Shown here piece after piece: positions 57,906-64,000 of a DNA stretch of 64,000 nucleotides (the first letter of the stretch is position 1; each line of letters begins with the position of its first letter). Under the pieces are notes generated by a model. That model was not told where the DNA came from and searched no databases. It was given only the letters and a program-made list of their open reading frames with translations. Position numbers and translations under genes: made by a program. The stretch lies in assembly GCF_000499845.2 (NCBI RefSeq), contig NC_023756.2:39680579-39744578 (forward strand), written 5' to 3'. Source of the stretch: Phaseolus vulgaris (Eukaryota; Streptophyta; Magnoliopsida; Fabales; Fabaceae).

Positions 57906-57917
57906 TGGTATCAGAGC
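57906..57917 (+). other. Primer-binding site (initiator-Met tRNA)
   Basis: TGGTATCAGAGC lies 5 nt after the LTR. Confidence 0.9.
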
Positions 57918-58322
57918 GGTTCATCCTTAGGATAACCTGAGGGTAGTGGGTTTATTATGTTTCTCCTGCGTGTAGATTTTTGTTTAAGTCTAGCCTCAAG
58001 ACTTAGTTAAAAGTTTCTAATAAGATGTTTGACAAAGTTGTTTTCTTGAAATCTTGTTTGTGTTCAAGTCAAATTAATAGTTATGAATAAAGATGAAAGT
58101 ATTAAGAATAAAAAGAATCTTGATAGAGTGGTGAGGGTGCACACTCATGACTGGATCGAGATTATTTTCTATCTTAATTCTAAATAGCTAAAGTACATTT
58201 CAAAGATAAGTTTTGATTGGTTTTTACTTGTTTCGTATGATTATTTCTTTGAAGTTAATTTGTCTTAAAGATTGTTGGAAATTTTTAGTAATTTCTAATC
58301 CAATTCTTTATCTGCTTAGTAG

Positions 58323-59700
58323 ATGGCACGTAGACCACCTACTCCTCCTCCACCAGTAGATATGCCCAACTTAGCCCGGGCAATAGAGATGATGGCAACA
58401 GCCTTGCAACAACAAAGTGCTACTATGGCACAACAACATTAGGACACCCTTCATCAATTAGAAACAACTAGATTAGCAGCAGAAGCATCTCAGCTTCATC
58501 AACAACCCCATACCTTTAGTGTGGAGGATTTTCTGAGACACAATCCACCCAAGTTTAATGGGAAGGTAAATCCAAATGAAGCAGACCAGTGGGTGAGAGA
58601 CATAGAAAGAATCTTTGAAGCTACTCAATGCCCTGAAGAGAGAAAGTTATCCTATGCCATTTATGTACTAACTGAAGAAGCTGAATTCTGGTGGATAGGC
58701 ATGAAGCAAATGATGGAAGAAAGAGGAGAAGATGCCACTTGGGAGAACTTCAAAGTAAGATTCCTAGAGGAGTATTTTCCTGATAGTGTCAGATATGCAA
58801 AATAAATTGAATTCATGCAGCTGGAACAATGAAATCTTTCAGTCATTGAATATGCTACTAGGTTCAAACACCTAGCTAAATTCTACACCCAGACCATGAC
58901 TAAGGCTTGGAGATGTAGAAAATTTGAGTTTGGGTTGAAGCAAAAGCTTAAAGAAGTGGTGATTCCTATGTCTATTAGAGATTTCCCTGCTCTAGTGGAG
59001 AAAGCAAAATTAGTGGAGAGTTTGAAAAGTAGTAGGAGACTTGCTAAGCCTCAAGTGAGAGGACCTTCTAGAAGCACACCCAAATATGAAGATAAAAAGA
59101 AGCCTTATTCCAAACCTCAATCCTTCAGGAGTGGAGGGCCTACTTCTCAGTTGCTATCAAATGTCAAATTTTTTAGATGTGGTGGGGAACACATAGTTAA
59201 ATTTTGTCCTCATCCAGTGACAAACATTACATGTGATAGATGCCATAGATATGGTCATGCTACGAAGGATTGTCGTGCCAGACTTCTAGTCCCAAATATT
59301 ATGGGAGTGTAGCAGAATAATAATCATAAACCCAGAGCTATTGGTAGAGTTTTTGCCATTAGTGGAGCTAAAGCTTCGCAGTCCGATAGCCTTGTTAGAG
59401 GTATTTGTTCTATCCTTGGAACACAATTATCTGTATTGTTTGATTCTGGGGCAACCCATTCTTTTATATCTTTTGATTGTGCTAAGAAACTTAAGTTGTC
59501 AGTCCAAGAGTTAGAAATTGAGTTGGTGGTATCTACACCAACAGAATGTATTATAGTAACTTCTTCCATATGTGCTGAGTGTCCAGTAATTATAGATGGG
59601 CAGAGATACAAAATCAACATGATTTGTATACCTCTAAAAGATTTGAAGGTTATATTGGGAATGGATTGGTTGTCTGCTTTTTTTTTATCAGCAATAAATA
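58323..59700 (+). pseudogene. Ty3 gag-protease, broken
   Basis: A single frame from ATG 58323 (MARRPPTPPPPVDMPNLARA) carries a capsid domain (HNPPKFNGKVNPNEADQWV, FLEEYFPDSVR). Two zinc knuckles follow: the first has lost its first cysteine (FFRCGGEHIVKFC), the second is intact (CDRCHRYGHATKDC). The retropepsin domain has LFDSGATHSFIS and VILGMDWLSA. In-frame stops are at 58440-58442, 58803-58805, 58830-58832 and 59310-59312, without frame change. After DWLSA the LINE tail follows. Confidence 0.92.
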
Positions 59701-60615
59701 AATAAAATTACGAGGGATACTTAAGGGGTATCCCAACCCATATACAACAGCCACATAGTTACTCCTCCGAACGGGAAGGATAACCAAGGTGTGACATATC
59801 CTGCAAAAGCTATATCCCTAGCCATTTCACAAATTTGTACCAACATGACAGTAAACTACAGAAAAAACCAGCAGAAAAACCAGCAGCTTCCCAGCCCCAA
59901 CACCGTTTCAAAGGATATAGCAGAGCATCTCCTAGGACTCCCCCTGCACCCTGCAATCCAGCCCTCTATATCAGAGAAGATTTCCGTTCTTCCGTCTACC
60001 AACCCCGCTCCAACAGTCTCTACTTCCTACTTTCCTTTTAATACCAACACACCACTAGAACTGTGCATCCAAGCTCGCTCTTTGCTTGCTTAACAACTAT
60101 AGTGGCTTTAGAATAAGTGAAAAGCACAAGCACATCAGCCTTTTTCCTTCACCCACCATCTCCTTCACCTATGTATTGACCAGCCAGCAACCTCCCAAAC
60201 CTGCCAGCCGCTACAAATCAGCCACGAATTTACAAGACACCATGTTACCACCTTACTTTCTCTGCATAGTAACATCACGCCCCTATTCCAGACTGAGTCA
60301 GACCCCCTGAATAGCGTGCCTCAATTCCATCCTCAGAGAATCGGCTGCACCCATGGCATCACTTCAAACAGCCACCCCTCCTTTGGTACTGGTGCGTCAC
60401 ACCCATACCAGCGTGCTCAATCTGCTTCCGGTTCCTGCAAATGACATTAACAAGAAGCAGCAACCCAATTCCCTGCCTGGAGAAACCATCTAATCATAAG
60501 GAACCCAAACCAAACTATAACAGATTCCTACCTACCAGAGACTTCACATGAGTCTAATCCAGAATTAACAACCATCTTCTTCATAACCATCTCAGACGCA
60601 TGTGAGCCAGAAAAT
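59678..60615 (-). other. LINE 3' untranslated region
   Basis: Non-coding stretch between the ORF2 stop at 60616 and the A-tail. The proline/serine-rich plus-strand frames here are antisense by-products. Confidence 0.75.
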
Positions 60616-61528
60616 TTAGCAGCTTCTAATGCATATATTTGGGTTAAGAACCCAATCTACAAAGGAATAAGAAAACGAACGAGCTTTATGCTTCATCCAC
60701 AACCAAGACTTCAGTTGAGCCCTCTGGAAAACCTCCTCAGCATCTACTACCCCTTGCTGGAATGCAATCAAGTTCCTCTGATCCCATAAACTTCTAATGA
60801 CATTTGCCCATACCCCTTTCCAGATCCTATTCTGCTTATTACTAACTTGAAACAGGTGAAAACTTTGGAAATGCAGCTTCAGATCCTGTTGCTGTACGAA
60901 TGCAATATCTACCCACTGAAAGCATAGAGACCAAACCTTCTGGGCATATTTACACTCCATGAAAAGGTGATGACAGGTCTCCTCCTGTAGCTGGCACAAG
61001 GGACACATCATTGAGTTCACCACTACCCCTCTCCGGCTCAGACTCACTCTTGTAGGAAGCCTTCCCATCAGTACCCTCCAGGCTGTCACTATCACATTTG
61101 GAAAAGCCTTCACCCTCCACAAGAGTTTATACTCTTCTCCCTGGTTCCCTCTACCATGCTTAGCTAGACAGTCATAGGCAGAGCTCACCGAAAACAACCC
61201 CGGTACCTCCTTCCCCCATACCTGGGTGTCCTGGACATTTTCTCTCAAACTGGCCCCTGATAGAAGCATATTAAGGTCCCTCTCCAGAGAAGATTCCCAT
61301 TCAAATCTTCCTCTCCTCCACCTCAAGTCCCACCTCCACTCCGTGCCATTCCATTCTCCCATCTCACCCACTGTTTTACCTTGGTTTAAAGATAAAGAAT
61401 ATAGACGTGGGAACAAAGATTTGAGATCCACACTTCCAATCCATACATCCTCCCAGAACTTTGCTTTGTCACCACAACCTATTTCCCAGCCCAACTCTTC
61501 CTGAAACCACCCTTTACCTCCTCCCTCC
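60616..61528 (-). pseudogene. LINE ORF2, C-terminal part (zf-RVT domain), out of frame
   Basis: Continues ORF2 in another frame: GWEIGCGDKAKFWEDVWIG, then a zf-RVT domain (SSAYDCLAKHGRGN, LLWRVKAFPNVIVTAWRVLM, MCPLCQLQEETCHHLFMECK). The frame relation to the upstream part needs +1 or -2 nt near 61515-61530 (around SKM/CKEGG). Otherwise well preserved, so the element is young or the shift is recent. Confidence 0.9.
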
Positions 61529-64000
61529 TTACATCTTAGAGAGGTCTCTCCACCACCAAGATTGATATTTGACAGGTGTAAGACTGCTTTCTACTCCCAA
61601 ACTGTATTTGGAGTCCAACAACTTCTTCCATCTTCCATTCTCTTCCGAAAGACACCGCCATCTCCATTTCGCTAAAAGAGCTTTATTAAACAAATTTATA
61701 TCCCTACACCCCAGCCCTCCCTCCTCGTTTGGTTTGCATACATCTTTCCAGCTAATCCAAGCAATTGGCTTAGTTAGTTTCCCCCAACCCCACAAGAATC
61801 TTGTTTGAATACTGATAATCCTTTTACACACCGAGGTCGGTACTCTAAACAGGGAGATATAATACAAGGGAATAGCAGTTAGAATAGAATTGATTAAGCA
61901 GATCCTCCCTGCCATAGATAGAAACCTCCCCTTCCAAACACTGAGCTTTGCTTTCAGTTTGGTTATAACTGGATCCCAAAATTGTTTCTTTCTTGGATTC
62001 CCTCCCACTTCCAGTCCTAGATACTTGAAAGGCACCTCCATCTGGATACAGTTCAACGTCTTGGTGAAACACCCTATAGTACTGCTTTGTACATTGATGC
62101 CTGCTAACCTTGATTTATGGAAGTTGATCTTCAATCCTGAGGCTAACTCAAAGCCCCTCAGGATGGCCTTCAGGGTTAACACATTCCCAAAGGTATCCTC
62201 ATAGAGAAAAAGAGTATCGTCCGCAAACTGTAGAATACACATCTCCACCTCATGCCTTCCTATCTTAAGGCCCGTCAGCATATTAACCTTCAAAGCTTGT
62301 CTTACTAGCCCAGCAAGTCCTTCAGCAACCACAATGAACAAAAAAGGTGCTAGGGGGTCGCCCTGCCGCAACCCTCTAGAAGGCTTAAACTCCTCCGTAG
62401 GACTCCCATTAACTAAAACTGACACAGTAGCTGATTCCAAGCAACCTTTGATCCACAAGATCCATACAGAGTGGAAACCCAGTTTGTGTAACATATCATA
62501 CAGGAAATCCCATCGAACCGAGTCGTAAGCCTTCTCAAAGTCCACTTTTAGGCAGATACCACTTCTCCCCTTTTTCCTGAGATCCTCCACCACTTCATTT
62601 GCCATAAGGACGCTATCCAAGATTCCTCTACCCTTTAGGAAAGCTGATTGGCTTTCATCTATGATTGCAGGCAGGACCTTCTTCAATCTCCTAACCAACA
62701 CCTTAGTAATGATTTTATAAATGACACCAACCAAGGAAATGGGTCTATACTGCTCCAGCTTGGTGGGGTCCCTCACCTTCGGGATAAGCGCAATAAATGA
62801 AGCATTACAACCCTTCGGGATGTCTCCAGTCGCATGAAACAAAGCCATTGCTTCCATTAAATCTGCTTTAACAAAGTCCCAGCTTTTCCGGATAAAATTG
62901 AAGTTGAACCCATTTGGACCAGGGCTCTTAGACCCTTCACATTGCCACACTGCATCTTTAACCTCTTTTTCTGTGAAACCAGCTACAAGCCCCTCATTTT
63001 CTCTCAAAGTTAGAGTCTTAAACTCCACCTCATCCAACCTCACCCCTAGATCTTTCGTTGCATTGAACCTAGCTTCAAACAGCTTTTTCGCCTCCAACCG
63101 GACAGTACCTGGTTCCTTACACCATCTGTCCCCGACCTGAACACCCTTCACTTCATTCCTGAGTCTTCTCCACCTCAGAGATGAGTGAAAGAACCTAGTA
63201 CAGGAATCACCACTCTTGAACCAACTTACTCTAGCCTTTTGGCACATGAGGGATTCGAGTTTTTTGTCATTTTCTACCAATCGACTTGTCAACGCCATTC
63301 TGTTAAGCCTTTCACTTTCCTCCAGACCCCCGATACAATCTCTGTTGTCTAGCTCCTCCAGCTCCTGTAGAATCCTCCTCTTCGCAGAATGGAGGTTACC
63401 AAACACCTCTTTGTTCCACACTTTCAGCTCTGACTTAAGGAGTTTCAATTTCTCCTTAAAATTGACTATTTCGTTCCCTTGGACTGGGAAGGATTTCCAT
63501 TTATCCTTGACCATGATGTTAAACCCCCTCTCCATAAACCAAGCGTCAATCGATCTAAAGGGTTTAGGACCCCAATCCTTCTCCACAGATTTTATCACCA
63601 AAGCACAATGATCAGATACTTCCCTTCGAAGGACATACTGTTTGCACATGAGCCACTTCAATAGCCATTCTTCCGTGACTAACCCTCTATCAATTCTACT
63701 TTTAGCTGTTCCATCCGGTCTAAACCACGTATAATTCTTGCCAACCAATGGTAAGTCTAACAAGGACATGTGATCAATGAAGCTGTTAAAACCAGATATC
63801 TCTCTTACCTTATCATTCCTACCCCTGACTCCTTTCCTCTCAGATCTGCTTCTCACAGCATTGAAGTCACCACAACAACACCAGATTGATTCCTGTGACG
63901 CCGTTTTAACATTAGAGAGCTCCTCCCATAGAGTCTTCTTTGCATTCAATGCACAAGGAGAGTAAACGTTGGCCACAACACACCTAACAGACGATTTTAC
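61529..64000 (-). pseudogene. LINE ORF2: endonuclease C-terminus and reverse transcriptase
   Basis: Open from the right edge to a stop at 61529 (about 823 codons). Apurinic-endonuclease blocks: CCCGDFNAVRSRSER and REVSDHCALV. Reverse transcriptase blocks: ALIPKVRDPTKLEQYRPISL, QSAFLKGRGILDSVLMANEV, LKVDFEKAYDSVRWDFL, SRGLRQGDPLAPFLFIVVAE and the catalytic FADDTLFLYED. Catalytic residues visible here are intact. The downstream frame change separates the zf-RVT domain, so I mark it as a pseudogene, though a read error cannot be excluded. The N-terminal endonuclease and ORF1 lie outside the window. Confidence 0.93.

Larger units (their letters stand above)
56725..59677 (+). mobile_element. Ty3-type LTR retrotransposon, 5' part (LTR, PBS, gag, protease), cut by a LINE
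   Basis: The LTR is 56725-57900 with perfect TGTAAC...GTTACA ends, followed by the PBS at 57906. Gag-protease starts at 58323. The element ends inside the protease at 59677, where the LINE begins; reverse transcriptase, integrase and right LTR are not in the window. The PBS and gag style suggest a Tekay/Del-type chromovirus-lineage element (inference). It sits within RLP flank copy B, whose empty counterpart is at about 35640. Confidence 0.9.
59678..64000 (-). mobile_element. L1-type LINE (non-LTR retrotransposon), 3' 4.3 kb
   Basis: The 3' end on the minus strand is a short poly(A) (T-run at 59678-59686) after a ~930-bp 3' untranslated region. ORF2 occupies the rest and continues past the right edge. 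Inserted into the protease of the Ty3 element. Target duplication cannot be checked because the 5' end is outside the window. Confidence 0.92.

Noticed and set aside
59791..60310. Plus-strand frames of about 100 residues
   Set aside because: They lie antisense in the LINE 3' untranslated region and are Ser/Pro/Thr-rich without any domain.
61569..63965. Several plus-strand frames
   Set aside because: Antisense shadows of LINE ORF2.

Overview
ORGANISM AND CHARACTER. This looks like a gene-poor, AT-rich piece of a flowering-plant nuclear genome, probably a papilionoid legume. The legume call is an inference from the style of the receptor-like proteins and repeats, not a search result. The receptor-like protein (RLP) genes are of the EIX2/Cf type: LRRNT, many extracellular LRRs, one membrane helix and a short basic tail. 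They sit among nested plant transposable elements. No tRNA, rRNA, CRISPR array or prokaryotic feature was seen. LAYOUT. (1) 1-1067, minus strand: the first 355 codons of an uninterrupted RLP gene that runs off the left edge; it is the only host gene here that may be functional. (2) 1280-3590: RLP upstream flank, with copies elsewhere in the window. (3) 3592-8851: a CACTA transposon with a decayed transposase, a second-gene exon and a Ulp1-like tail. (4) 8862-17162: a TRIM relic, flank copies, LTR relics and a small non-autonomous LTR element carrying a 106-bp tandem repeat. (5) 17404-25861, minus strand: an RLP pseudogene split by a 326-bp TRIM and a 5.1-kb Copia element. The Copia element contains a 927-bp solo LTR and is fused to a TRIM body exactly at its primer-binding site. 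(6) 27099-35036: a CACTA-like terminus, Ty3 and Copia relics, a long flank copy and two RLP scraps. (7) 37121-46600: solo LTRs, a second CACTA element with a Ulp1 remnant, a terminal-inverted-repeat element, an RLP 3' scrap and a decayed Copia. (8) 49061-50693, minus strand: a degenerate multi-exon acid lipase gene and a piece of lipoyl synthase. (9) 51620-52890, minus strand: the 3' half of another RLP, broken and truncated. (10) 56725-64000: a Ty3 element (LTR, PBS, gag, protease) cut by an L1-type LINE that continues off the right edge. HOW IT FITS TOGETHER. The window is best read as a decaying tandem RLP cluster. At least six RLP genes or scraps and five copies of the same upstream flank are all in compatible orientation; repeated duplication, deletion and transposon insertion then broke all but one copy. 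Both insertions in the main RLP pseudogene have exact 5-bp target duplications. Removing them leaves 3022 nt, which with two inferred 1-nt deletions gives exactly 1008 codons, so the model is internally consistent. I found no convincing new multi-gene system. The most unusual objects are the Copia-TRIM chimera, the Copia family with TATTA...TAATA LTR ends, the tandem-repeat LTR element and the triple-repeat inverted-repeat element at 42282-43179.
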